Virus record (IMG/VR): IMGVR_UViG_3300047318_000136
Span: 1-39,587 of that record
Origin: a virus
Length of the DNA stretch: 39,587 nucleotides
Direction: 5' to 3' (one strand)
The notes under the pieces: generated by a model
What the model saw: only the letters and a program-made list of their open reading frames with translations
Told to the model about the DNA's origin: nothing
Database searches by the model: none
Shown: in pieces, positions 1 to 5,952 of the stretch
How the letters are laid out: every line of letters starts with the position of its first letter
Position numbering within the stretch: position 1 is the stretch's first letter
Translations under genes and position numbers: made by a program

Positions 1-169
1 CCGGATCAATAATGTATCTGATGCCGTTAGCGACATCAATAAATCAATCAAGGCTATCGAGCGCGGCCCGTTATCAGCCAAGCAGAAGCAGTTGAAGATC
101 GAACCGCTGATTAAGCGCCGGAACGAGTTGGTGCAGCGCATTACACAAAGCCTAAAGGACAAAAAATGA
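1..169 (+). CDS. C-terminal fragment of a large virion protein (5' end outside window)
   Basis: An open frame enters from the left edge (codons starting at base 2) and stops with TGA at 167-169. The 55 visible residues are charged and helical (K, E, I and L rich, ending in LVQRITQSLKDKK), like the C-terminal tail of phage ejection or polyvalent proteins. The right edge of the window ends inside just such a protein (35633 onward), so I infer that this is its missing end in a circular or permuted genome. The two edges are not quite in frame: one base is lacking at the join. The stop codon overlaps the next ATG. Confidence 0.6.
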   Translation, partial: RINNVSDAVSDINKSIKAIERGPLSAKQKQLKIEPLIKRRNELVQRITQSLKDKK

Positions 170-351
170 TGAAGAACCTCATCCAGTACGACGAAACCGA
201 ATTCCAGGACGGACTAACCTACTGGGCGCTGGACTGGATCACGCACCTATACGGGGCAGAGATGGCGGAGTTACTTGACCCGGAGGTGGTGCCGATAGAT
301 GTGGGGAGCAGCGGACACAATCTACGATCTGATTTACTTCGTACTTCGTAA
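166..351 (+). CDS. small hypothetical phage protein, 61 aa
   Basis: The start ATG overlaps the previous stop (ATGA), and an AAAGGA-type ribosome site sits just upstream. The protein is acidic and aromatic (MMKNLIQYDE..., two Trp in the middle) with no recognisable domain, signal or membrane segment. Its last 50 bases overlap the ORF that starts at 299 in another frame, so the two genes are translationally coupled or one of the frames is disturbed. Position between the virion-protein end and the lysis genes fits a minor late protein. I do not recognise a family. Confidence 0.5.
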   Translation: MMKNLIQYDETEFQDGLTYWALDWITHLYGAEMAELLDPEVVPIDVGSSGHNLRSDLLRTS

Positions 352-666
352 CTTAAAAGATTTCCGATGGGAGGCCCTTATAGGGTACTCCCTTTATTTA
401 TTCGGCAAGCGCAGCGGCATGAAGATGTTCCGCAAGTTCATGACCGGACACTTCCCTTACTTAGCCGACGAAAACGAGGACTGGCGCAGATGGGCGACAA
501 ACCAAATCGAATTGTTAGGTGGTCGAAAATGGCAGCCGACGAAGCAGTATGGGCGTATGAAACGATCTGCGAGAGTGGGTCAGAGGAACTCAACTACATC
601 ATTGACATTATCACAGGGGGCAATCGCCCCGGAAAGGCGGTACCCGATGAAGACAGTCGTACTTGA
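299..666 (+). CDS. hypothetical protein upstream of amidase, reading frame apparently broken near 526-529
   Basis: A good ribosome site (GGAGGTGG at 282-289) precedes ATG 299. The first 77 codons look like a real protein (MWGAADTIYDLIYFVLRNL..., aromatic and basic). In the same frame the sequence then turns into poor S/T/Q/R-rich residues and runs without a stop into the amidase. In the next frame, from ATG 529, a sensible sequence continues (MAADEAVWAYETICESG...) and stops at 666. Adding one A to the AAAA run at 526-529 joins the two parts into one 122-residue protein whose end overlaps the amidase start by 20 bases. Alternatively, 529-666 is a separate 45-residue gene using the AGGTGG at 517-522 as its ribosome site. 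Function unknown. Confidence 0.4.
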
Positions 667-1504
667 TGCCGGGCATGGCAAGAAAGACTCAGGCGCCGTA
701 GGAGCAACGAAGAAGCTTGAGAAGGACTTTAATCTCGCAATGGTCCTGAAGGTCAATGAGTTGCTGAAGAAGAACCCTGAGTTGCAAGTGATCCTCACGC
801 GATCAACAGACGTATTTGTGGAGCTTGTTGACCGCGCCAAGGTGGCAAATAAGGCTGGGGCAGCAGTGTTCCTGTCCATACACGCCAACTCTGGAGACAT
901 CCTCTCAAAAGGATCAGAGACGCTATATTCAAAAGATATCGACAAACCATTTGCGACGATCATCCATAAGTATCTGATGGCAACAACCGGACTGACCGAC
1001 CGTAAGTGCAAGTATCAGAACCTTTCTGTATGCCGCAACACGACTATGCCAGCGTGCCTGATCGAGCCGGGATTCTTGAGCAACCCGGCAGAGGAAGAAT
1101 TACTTTTTAATGAAGAGTTTCAAAATCGGCTTGCATTGGCGATGGCACAAGGAGTTTGCGAGTACCTGGGAGTTAAGTACGGTGTGAGATCTACGCCGGC
1201 CGGAACATATCCGGTAGATGTGCTGCTGAACGATGTGCCGTACGAGGGACTGCTGATCGAGGGTAAGAGCTGGGTCCCGGCTAAAGCAGTCCTGAACGCC
1301 CTGGGTGCTCGCTGGTCCTATGCGCTGCGCAGTATCTATGTGGGCGACACGAAGGTTGATACGAAGATATATGACGGCACCAGCTACATTAAAGGGACTG
1401 ACCTACGGGACCTCGGCGTAGTCCGTAGCGTGTTTCTCGACCCGGATGCCGTCAACACCAAACGAGTGTTAATCTATCAAAAGGAGAGTGTGACAAATGA
1501 ATGA
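647..1504 (+). CDS. endolysin: N-acetylmuramoyl-L-alanine amidase (Amidase_3) with C-terminal stalk domain
   Basis: This zinc amidase cuts the amide bond between MurNAc and the stem peptide to lyse the host. Counted from ATG 647 (285 aa), residues 1-180 are Amidase_3. The zinc ligands are His10 (LDAGHG), Glu25 and His79 (LSIHAN), and the catalytic Glu is 140 (LIEPGFLSN). Residues about 190-280 match the copper amine oxidase N-terminal-like (stalk) domain common in Paenibacillaceae surface proteins (GKSWVPAKAVLNALG), probably the wall-binding part. I chose ATG 647 because the family starts with the MKTVVLDAGHG strand; an in-frame extension back to 299 looks artefactual. There is no signal peptide, so export depends on the holin that follows and overlaps its stop codon. 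Confidence 0.93.
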   Translation: MKTVVLDAGHGKKDSGAVGATKKLEKDFNLAMVLKVNELLKKNPELQVILTRSTDVFVELVDRAKVANKAGAAVFLSIHANSGDILSKGSETLYSKDIDKPFATIIHKYLMATTGLTDRKCKYQNLSVCRNTTMPACLIEPGFLSNPAEEELLFNEEFQNRLALAMAQGVCEYLGVKYGVRSTPAGTYPVDVLLNDVPYEGLLIEGKSWVPAKAVLNALGARWSYALRSIYVGDTKVDTKIYDGTSYIKGTDLRDLGVVRSVFLDPDAVNTKRVLIYQKESVTNE

Positions 1505-1766
1505 TCTGTTACTGCAAGTCATGGCCTTTGCCTCTGCACTGTCTGTGATTGTCGTTGCGCTGCTTAATCTGGTTAAGGCTACCGTTACCCTGCCGAAGAA
1601 CCTTATCCCTATCATCGGCCTTGTGATCGGTTTGGCAGCTGGCGCCGCAGGGTATATCTTCACTGACTTGGACATGGCCCCACGGCTGTGGGCGGGAGCA
1701 TTCGCCGGGCTATCGGCAACGGGGCTGTTCGAGTTGATAAAAAATAATCCAGGTACGACGAAATGA
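1497..1766 (+). CDS. holin, Hol118 (A118) type
   Basis: A small hydrophobic protein of 89 aa with an N-terminal membrane helix (about residues 5-27), a second helix (about 36-55) and a third weaker one (about 65-80). The pattern LPKNLIPIIGLVIG...RLWAGAFAGLSATGLFE closely matches the Listeria phage A118 holin as I remember it. It oligomerises in the membrane and releases or triggers the endolysin. The ATG overlaps the amidase stop, and AAGGAGAG (1481-1488) is the ribosome site. The order endolysin then holin is the reverse of the usual Firmicutes cassette. A terminator follows directly. Confidence 0.88.
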   Translation: MNDLLLQVMAFASALSVIVVALLNLVKATVTLPKNLIPIIGLVIGLAAGAAGYIFTDLDMAPRLWAGAFAGLSATGLFELIKNNPGTTK

Positions 1767-1772
1767 CAAGTA

Positions 1773-1800
1773 GGCCATCCTTAACCGGGTGGCCTTTTTA
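1773..1800 (+). terminator. Rho-independent terminator after lysis cassette
   Basis: The arms GGCCATCC (1773-1780) and GGGTGGCC (1787-1794) pair around a 6-base loop and are followed by TTTTTA. This ends the late/lysis transcript before the putative attP and the opposing integrase gene. Confidence 0.85.
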
Positions 1801-1806
1801 TTGCAG

Positions 1807-1825
1807 TTATCCACATTGTGGACAA
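1807..1825. promoter_or_regulatory. inverted pair of DnaA-box-like sequences
   Basis: TTATCCACA (1807-1815) is a perfect match to the bacterial DnaA box. One base later TGTGGACAA (1817-1825) is the inverse of TTGTCCACA, one mismatch from the box. Together they form a near-perfect palindrome in the non-coding region between holin and integrase. Confidence 0.45.
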
Positions 1826-1827
1826 TT

Positions 1828-2074
1828 ATGTTACTCGGGTAACATTTGGGGTAACAAAATTAACGTATACGCCATGATATAAACATAAATATGTTACAAA
1901 TCTTTTCGAGACTGATTCCTTGTTAAAGTCGAAATAGTGTATATTTGGCGTAATGTAGGTATACAGACATTAAGATGTTACAATTATCATGAGATATCTT
2001 AAAGAAGTCATAGAATGCCTATATATCAAGGAAAATCAATCTTCAAGTTGGTTCGGGTAACATTTGGGTAACAT
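1828..2074. other. putative attP region with repeated GTAACAT arm-type sites
   Basis: The heptamer GTAACAT or its complement ATGTTAC occurs at 1828 (-), 1839 (+), 1851 (+, last base differs), 1891 (-), 1975 (-), 2057 (+) and 2068 (+). The last two lie inside the 3' end of the integrase gene. Several copies extend to GGGTAACATTTGGG. Clustered short repeats on both sides of a core next to an integrase gene are typical arm-type sites of tyrosine recombinases. The core site itself cannot be named without the host attB. The stretch 1801-2042 has no plausible gene. Confidence 0.55.
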
Positions 2075-3386
2075 TCGGGTCTCTATTGATCGTATTTTTG
2101 AGCAAATCACTGTACTTTACTACAGCATCTTTCTTTTTTAATTTGGTGGTGTGCAGGTAGACGCGTTTTGTCATTTCGTCGCCTGCATGACCCAACATCT
2201 CCATGATCTGTTCCAGACTAACGCCAGCCGCGGCCATCAATGAAGTGAATGTATGTCTCAATGAATGCGGTGACAGATCTTTGTTTAAACCTGAGAGAAG
2301 CAATATTCGCTTCATTCTTTGGTTAATAATAGCCTCAGGAATCGGATATCCAATATACCTACCCACGGTCTGACCGAATATGAACCCTTGGTCATGGTGG
2401 AAGCTGCTCGATGTTTTAAGTACATTGTGTTGCTCAATTAATCTTAACATCATTATAGTAATCTCTGGATCAATGTCCAACTCACGAATAGACGAGGTTG
2501 TCTTAGGAGGACCTAATTCATATTTTGTATAATTGTTGTAATTAACGTAGTTCTTAATAATTTTTATCTTATTCAATTCAGAATTGATTGCAACCTCCTG
2601 AAGCGCTTCTAGTTCACCAATCCGTATGCCGCTATAGGCTAATGTGGTGAATATTTCATAGTCTAGCGGTCTGCCATGTAAGTATGCGGTATCTAGGAAA
2701 ACAAGAAGTTCGTCACGTTCTAAAAATTCAGGGAGTTCTTCCCAATTCTCAATTTCTTCGACCGTTTGGTAATCTTGAGGCACATGAGCGCCTTTGGCCG
2801 GGTTTTCTTCTAAAAGTTTATGCTTAACGCCAAACTGGAATATCATCTTTGCAGTCGTATGTGTGCCGGTTAAAGTCTTTGTAGTGAATTTCTTTTTATG
2901 TTTTTCATGAGTGCCATCTTTCATTCGCTGTAGGGCATCCTGATATTCATTGTGCGTGATTTCGCGAGCTGGTTTATCGAAACATGCAGCGATTCTATTT
3001 TTATCATGGATTTTGTTCTTTAGAGTATTTGAGCGTTTTCGTTTCCCCGTAGTTTTATATACTTCAAACCATTTATCACTCAGATCCTCAAAGCTAATGT
3101 TAATCCGTTCTTCTTCCTTTTGCTGTTCTTCGAGTTTACGCTGTTCCTCGGCCTCTCTACGGGCTACATCTTCCGGCAGGGTATTAGTTCTGTACTGCTC
3201 CATCATGATGGCTGCTGCGGCCTCTGCGTCGTCCTTGGTATCAAACCCGCCTCGCTTCTTCTGATTCCGGCTGCCGTCAGGCTTCTTGCCCAGATCCAGT
3301 ATAAAGGACCATTTAGCACCGCACTTACACTTTTTCTTCTGTAGACCAGGGCACTCGCAATGAGGCTTATAGTAATGTCCTTTCAC
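2043..3386 (-). CDS. int: tyrosine-family integrase
   Basis: Phage integrase of 447 aa acting at attP/attB. The N-terminus has a CxC-x7-CxC cluster (residues 10-22), probably a zinc knuckle, merged with the arm-binding domain. A charged helical linker follows (about 55-97), then the SAM-like core-binding domain (about 98-185) and the catalytic domain (about 220-435). Catalytic residues are visible: Arg255 (SGIRIGEL), Lys295, His374 and Arg377 (HSLRHT), His400 (LGHAG) and Tyr410 (VYLHTT). I chose GTG 3386 because AAGGAG lies 8 bases upstream; the in-frame GTG at 3395 would sit inside that ribosome site. Its 3' end overlaps two repeats of the putative attP. Confidence 0.95.
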   Translation of the reverse strand: MKGHYYKPHCECPGLQKKKCKCGAKWSFILDLGKKPDGSRNQKKRGGFDTKDDAEAAAAIMMEQYRTNTLPEDVARREAEEQRKLEEQQKEEERINISFEDLSDKWFEVYKTTGKRKRSNTLKNKIHDKNRIAACFDKPAREITHNEYQDALQRMKDGTHEKHKKKFTTKTLTGTHTTAKMIFQFGVKHKLLEENPAKGAHVPQDYQTVEEIENWEELPEFLERDELLVFLDTAYLHGRPLDYEIFTTLAYSGIRIGELEALQEVAINSELNKIKIIKNYVNYNNYTKYELGPPKTTSSIRELDIDPEITIMMLRLIEQHNVLKTSSSFHHDQGFIFGQTVGRYIGYPIPEAIINQRMKRILLLSGLNKDLSPHSLRHTFTSLMAAAGVSLEQIMEMLGHAGDEMTKRVYLHTTKLKKKDAVVKYSDLLKNTINRDPNVTQMLPEPT

Positions 3387-3435
3387 CTGGATCACTCCTT
3401 CAATCTCTCTATGATGTCATTGTAGGGTAGGGGTA

Positions 3436-3467
3436 ACAAAAAGACCATACCCGGATTGAGTATGGCC
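3436..3467 (-). terminator. terminator of the membrane-protein gene
   Basis: Read on the minus strand, an imperfect stem (3460-3467 with 3443-3450, loop between) is followed by a run of T (AAAAA at 3438-3442 on plus). It lies just after the stop of the 3474-4112 gene and keeps its transcript out of the integrase. Confidence 0.7.
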
Positions 3468-3473
3468 TGTATT

Positions 3474-4112
3474 CTATTCAAGATTCAATACGTTTAATGG
3501 GTCGTTCCATCCAACAACAAGGTTATTTTCAAAGTTAACAGATGCTGATTTAAAAAACCATGTGTTTCCGTTATTCATTATCGAACTTGGCGTCCCCATT
3601 GATAGTTTAACCGTCTCCTTAGAGTCTCCTAGACCAAACGTTGCAGATGATTCGGCCAACTCTTTTCTTCTCCTCTCAAGATATTCTTCTCCTGTTTCAG
3701 TATTTGTGCTTGCATCCCTATTTCTAACATCTGCGAAAACTGACTCTGTGGATTGTTTTTCAACTGCACTGTTAGCTTCTGCGATAACTTTGTTTTTAGC
3801 TTCTTCTAGTTTATCTGTAATTTCATTTAGCACATCTTGCTTAATTTTGTTACTTTGAATATCTAAAGTCGCTTCGATTCCTTCTTTATATTCAATGAAC
3901 TTGCTCATTTGAGCGTCAACATCGCCAACGGTCGACCATGTATCTCCGTAAAGAACTTTTGTCTCACCTGTAATTCTGTTTATCATTACTGGATATTTTT
4001 GAACTAATTTATCATACCTATATAATCCAGGGTACACGAATATACCAAAAGCGCATATGCAGATTAGGACGAAAATATATTTTATTCCTTTTCTCAAATA
4101 ATTTTTCCACAT
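3474..4112 (-). CDS. single-pass membrane protein with BamE/SmpA-like C-terminus
   Basis: 212 aa. A basic N-terminus (MWKNYLRKGIKY) is followed by one membrane helix (about residues 11-30), an extracytoplasmic helical region (about 60-150) and a C-terminal segment with the pattern GLGDSKETVKLSMGTPSSI...W.F..., which resembles BamE/SmpA-type small domains. It was read from ATG 4112 because GAAGGGG lies 7 bases upstream; the longer TTG start at 4133 lacks a ribosome site. It is transcribed alone from its own promoter in the lysogeny region, so it is probably expressed in the lysogen. A superinfection-exclusion or conversion role is an inference from position and topology only. Confidence 0.7.
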   Translation of the reverse strand: MWKNYLRKGIKYIFVLICICAFGIFVYPGLYRYDKLVQKYPVMINRITGETKVLYGDTWSTVGDVDAQMSKFIEYKEGIEATLDIQSNKIKQDVLNEITDKLEEAKNKVIAEANSAVEKQSTESVFADVRNRDASTNTETGEEYLERRRKELAESSATFGLGDSKETVKLSMGTPSSIMNNGNTWFFKSASVNFENNLVVGWNDPLNVLNLE

Positions 4113-4151
4113 ATAATATTCCCCTTCACTCAATGTTATTTCCCAACACTT

Positions 4152-4181
4152 ACTATAATTTACTTGTCATATTTTGAGCAA
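4152..4181 (-). promoter_or_regulatory. promoter of the membrane-protein gene
   Basis: On the minus strand TTGCTC (complement of 4176-4181) and TATAGT (complement of 4152-4157) are separated by 18 bases, about 40 bases upstream of the chosen start at 4112. Confidence 0.5.
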
Positions 4182-4213
4182 TGATAACTTTACTTCAATA
4201 AAGTATGATTTAA

Positions 4214-4236
4214 CTACCCATGTTTTGGGTAGGAGG
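4214..4236 (+). promoter_or_regulatory. hairpin overlapping the LytTR gene ribosome site
   Basis: CTACCCA (4214-4220) and TGGGTAG (4226-4232) form a perfect 7-bp stem with a 5-base loop. The AGGAGG ribosome site (4231-4236) starts inside the right arm. It may be an operator for the regulator itself or may limit its translation. Confidence 0.45.
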
Positions 4237-4244
4237 GCGACATC

Positions 4245-4577
4245 ATGAGATTACTAACAGTAAGAATGCATGACAGAGTTGGTGATGATAACGATTTTGT
4301 AGAACTCGACGTTGACGATATTGATTACATCAACATTTGGTATCGCACTAAAAGTTCCACTGGAGTACCGGCGTTCCATACTTTTTATGGATCTTTCATT
4401 TGTCTTTGTAATCTAGCTGATTTAAGCAAGGCGCTTAAGTCGTTTGGATTTGAGTCTGCGGATCAGTCAACTATCATAAATACAAAACGCGTGCAAGAAG
4501 TAAAGTCTGTTGATAATAATGGTTCAGTGATTAAATTCATCAGTGGCGCTCAAGTCAAGATACGTAAGCAGATTTAA
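4245..4577 (+). CDS. LytTR-domain DNA-binding regulator, 110 aa
   Basis: The C-terminal half matches the LytTR (AgrA/LytR-type) DNA-binding fold: FGFESADQSTIINTKRVQEV, followed by the strand pair around VIKFISGAQVKIRKQ. The N-terminal 35 residues are acidic (DNDFVELDVDDIDYI). There is no receiver domain, so this is a stand-alone DNA-binding protein rather than a classical response regulator. AGGAGG lies 8 bases before the ATG. It is divergent from the membrane-protein gene and next to integrase and the repressors, which fits a lysogeny or conversion regulator. LytTR proteins usually bind two 9-bp direct repeats; I did not find a convincing pair here. Confidence 0.7.
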   Translation: MRLLTVRMHDRVGDDNDFVELDVDDIDYINIWYRTKSSTGVPAFHTFYGSFICLCNLADLSKALKSFGFESADQSTIINTKRVQEVKSVDNNGSVIKFISGAQVKIRKQI

Positions 4578-4582
4578 GATAT

Positions 4583-4650
4583 GATTGTCAACCCCTCCAC
4601 GGTTGTTGGACGGGTACAATCGTTCGACTACGTTCGACAGCGTTTTCAAT
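4583..4650. repeat. repeats downstream of the LytTR gene
   Basis: GATTGT (4583-4588) and ACAATC (4616-4621) are inverted and enclose a smaller hairpin, CAACC/GGTTG (4589-4593 and 4601-4605). Directly after, CGTTCGAC is repeated twice at 10-base spacing (4621-4640) with a third degenerate copy. The rest of 4578-4776 shows no gene. Confidence 0.4.
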
Positions 4651-4703
4651 ATCAAAGTGTTATATTAACAGCATAAATTATTTACAAAGTAGGTGATTTC
4701 ATT

Positions 4704-4778
4704 CACAATATGTATATACGGAATTGTGAGTACCAATTAAGTGGTACTCTTACCCGAGAGCGGCTAAGCCACTCCGCT
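4704..4778. repeat. three consecutive inverted repeats at the 3' side of the HTH gene
   Basis: CACAAT/ATTGTG (4704-4709, 4723-4728), GAGTACCA/TGGTACTC (4728-4735, 4742-4749, 6-base loop) and AGCGG/CCGCT (4759-4763, 4774-4778). None has a T run on either strand, so they are not standard terminators. They may be operators or RNA structure at the end of the leftward HTH transcript. Confidence 0.4.
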
Positions 4779-4995
4779 ATCGCCATTCCCATTTAAAAAG
4801 ATCATCAAGCGAACATTCGAGATAGTAAGCAAGGATTGCGGCGCGTTGTATCGAGATATTATCCATTCTCAAGTGCACGATATCCGATACACGCTGCTTA
4901 CTAATTCCAGACATTTCTGCGAGCCATTGTTGGTTCTTACCGATCTTTTTTAGTAAATAAGGAATACGACAGCTGACGGGTACATAATCCATCAT
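4777..4995 (-). CDS. XRE-family HTH regulator, 72 aa
   Basis: A short Cro/CI-type HTH protein. The HTH is at about residues 22-46 (NQQWLAEMSGISKQRVSDIV), followed by the usual C-terminal helices ending LDDLFKWEWR. AGGTGG precedes the tandem ATG ATG start; the second ATG has the better spacing. It lies leftward of the main repressor with a TTACCA/TGGTAA inverted repeat upstream. It is probably a second lysogeny regulator, since there is no effector or peptidase domain. Confidence 0.8.
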   Translation of the reverse strand: MMDYVPVSCRIPYLLKKIGKNQQWLAEMSGISKQRVSDIVHLRMDNISIQRAAILAYYLECSLDDLFKWEWR

Positions 4996-5045
4996 ACTGC
5001 CACCTTATATTTTTTTAAATAAAAAACAGAACAAGTGTTCTTTCG

Positions 5046-5063
5046 TTACCAGTGATGTGGTAA
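5046..5063. promoter_or_regulatory. operator-like inverted repeat TTACCA-N6-TGGTAA
   Basis: Perfect 6-bp arms 6 bases apart (5046-5051 and 5058-5063) lie upstream of the leftward HTH gene. A second imperfect dyad AGAACA/TGTTCT lies just before it. This spacing fits an HTH dimer site, different in sequence from the TAAGCGT operators. Confidence 0.5.
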
Positions 5064-5106
5064 TATTAACAGATCATCGCTGTAAAAACTCTAAGGGGTT
5101 GTTTAA

Positions 5107-5283
5107 ATGGACGAACTGTCTAAAAGATTGGCTGGTTTAATAATAGAGAAGAAAGTGCTGCATGTCGCTGATGACGAACTCATTGATTTTTTTTACTCAC
5201 GCTCATTTTCATCTTCGCAAGATGCTGAACTAATTCTCTTACAGCCGACTCAACAACAGGATCGTCCCGTAAATCAACCTTAA
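5107..5283 (+). CDS. possible small ORF antisense to the repressor 3' end, 58 aa
   Basis: ATG 5107 has AAGGGG about 9 bases upstream and opens MDELSKRLAGLIIEKKVLHVADDELIDFFYS, a credible helical protein. The last 100 bases run antisense to the end of the leftward repressor gene and are less convincing in composition. It might be a small antirepressor or an antitoxin-like protein, but nothing in the sequence says so. Confidence 0.35.
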   Translation: MDELSKRLAGLIIEKKVLHVADDELIDFFYSRSFSSSQDAELILLQPTQQQDRPVNQP

Positions 5284-5551
5284 ATTCTGCTTCCGCCTCT
5301 TTAATGATCCTAACCATAACATCTTCCGGGAGCGTGTATTCGCTCTCTTTTTTCTCCCTACCTTTTAGCCAATCTAGTGAAACATCGTATAAATCAGCTA
5401 GTTTAGCCAATGTATCTGAATCTGGATCTCTGTAATTTCTCTCATATCCTGAGATAGCTCCGTTTGTAGCTCCAAATTTATCCGCTACTTCTTGTTGTGT
5501 TAATCTCTTATTTTTTCTTGCTTGCTTTAATCGTGCTCCTAAATCACTCAT
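5180..5551 (-). CDS. CI-like phage repressor, XRE HTH, 123 aa
   Basis: The N-terminal HTH (LGARLKQARKNKRLTQQEVA, GATNGAISGYERNYRDPDSD) is a classical XRE fold at residues about 3-60, followed by a charged helical C-terminus. There is no S24 peptidase domain, so it cannot be inactivated by RecA-driven self-cleavage; the antirepressor gene downstream of cro is the likely inducer. I chose ATG 5551 with GAGGAGG upstream; the longer frame to 5605 would translate through the operator. It is divergent from the Cro-like gene with shared TAAGCGT operators between them. Confidence 0.85.
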   Translation of the reverse strand: MSDLGARLKQARKNKRLTQQEVADKFGATNGAISGYERNYRDPDSDTLAKLADLYDVSLDWLKGREKKESEYTLPEDVMVRIIKEAEAEFKVDLRDDPVVESAVRELVQHLAKMKMSVSKKNQ

Positions 5552-5573
5552 CGTGATCCTCCTCTCAACTATT

Positions 5574-5602
5574 AATATACCAATACTGAGCGTAACGCAT
5601 AA
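5574..5602 (-). promoter_or_regulatory. leftward repressor promoter (PRM/PL-like) with embedded operator
   Basis: On the minus strand an extended -10, TGG-TATATT (TATATT complement of 5574-5579), is preceded 17 bases upstream by a weak -35 (TTATGC). The operator-like dyad AGCGT-A-ACGCA (5589-5599) lies between the two elements. Confidence 0.5.
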
Positions 5603-5686
5603 CAAAATAAGCGATAAGCAGAAAAATGTCTTGACTAAGCGTTTTGTGTATATTATATTTAACTCACAAGTTAAGCGTAACGCTTA
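5589..5686. promoter_or_regulatory. repressor/Cro operator cluster
   Basis: The best site is the perfect dyad TAAGCGT-A-ACGCTTA (5672-5686). Related sites are AGCGT-A-ACGCA (5589-5599), TAAGCG with a poor right half (5608-5620) and the half-site TAAGCGT (5636-5642), which touches the rightward -35. This arrangement of multiple graded sites between divergent cI and cro genes is typical of a lysis-lysogeny switch. Confidence 0.75.
5631..5659 (+). promoter_or_regulatory. rightward early promoter (PR)
   Basis: TTGACT (5631-5636), a 17-base spacer and TATATT (5654-5659) give a strong sigma-A-type promoter. An operator half-site abuts the -35, and the perfect operator 5672-5686 lies just downstream of the likely start, so bound repressor would block it. 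Confidence 0.75.
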
Positions 5687-5705
5687 GTTAAACGGAGGTG
5701 AAAAC

Positions 5706-5939
5706 ATGAATTATGTAATCAAAAACATTGAAATCATTAGAAAAAGTCGCGGTGTTACTAAGACGCATATTGGATCTCAATGCAACAAGACAGGCGCTTG
5801 GTACGGCGACATTGTAAAGGGACGCAGAAGAGTATACCTAAATGATCTATTGCTTATTGCTACAGCATTAAATGTGGATGTTGCTATTTTTTTTGACAAG
5901 CAACTAAGCGATACGCTTAATTTTAAAAAATCAGCCTAA
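5706..5939 (+). CDS. Cro-like HTH protein, 77 aa
   Basis: A small HTH protein (IEIIRKSRGVTKTHIGSQCN, KGRRRVYLNDLLLIATALNV) with ribosome site GGAGG 5 bases before ATG 5706. It is the first gene of the rightward early operon, immediately after the operators, which is the classical cro position. It probably competes with the leftward repressor at TAAGCGT sites. Its 3' end contains a further operator copy (5905-5919). Confidence 0.8.
   Translation: MNYVIKNIEIIRKSRGVTKTHIGSQCNKTGAWYGDIVKGRRRVYLNDLLLIATALNVDVAIFFDKQLSDTLNFKKSA
5893..5922 (+). promoter_or_regulatory. second operator with overlapping promoter-like sequence inside cro
   Basis: TAAGCGA-T-ACGCTTA (5905-5919) differs from the perfect operator only at the inner base pair. 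It sits between TTGACA (5893-5898) and a weak -10 TTAATT (5917-5922). A repressor-controlled promoter directly in front of the antirepressor gene is suggested. Confidence 0.5.
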
Positions 5940-5952
5940 GGAGTGATTATGT

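Noticed and set aside
299-1504. One 401-residue amidase including an N-terminal extension
   Set aside because: The middle of the extension has non-protein-like composition, overlaps a better frame (529-666), and the amidase family begins at MKTVVLDAGHG (647).
4740-4795. tRNA-like D-arm sequence (ACCCGAGAGCGGCTAAG)
   Set aside because: It resembles the start of class II tRNAs, but no anticodon stem, T arm or matching acceptor can be completed on either strand, and part of it codes for the end of the HTH protein.
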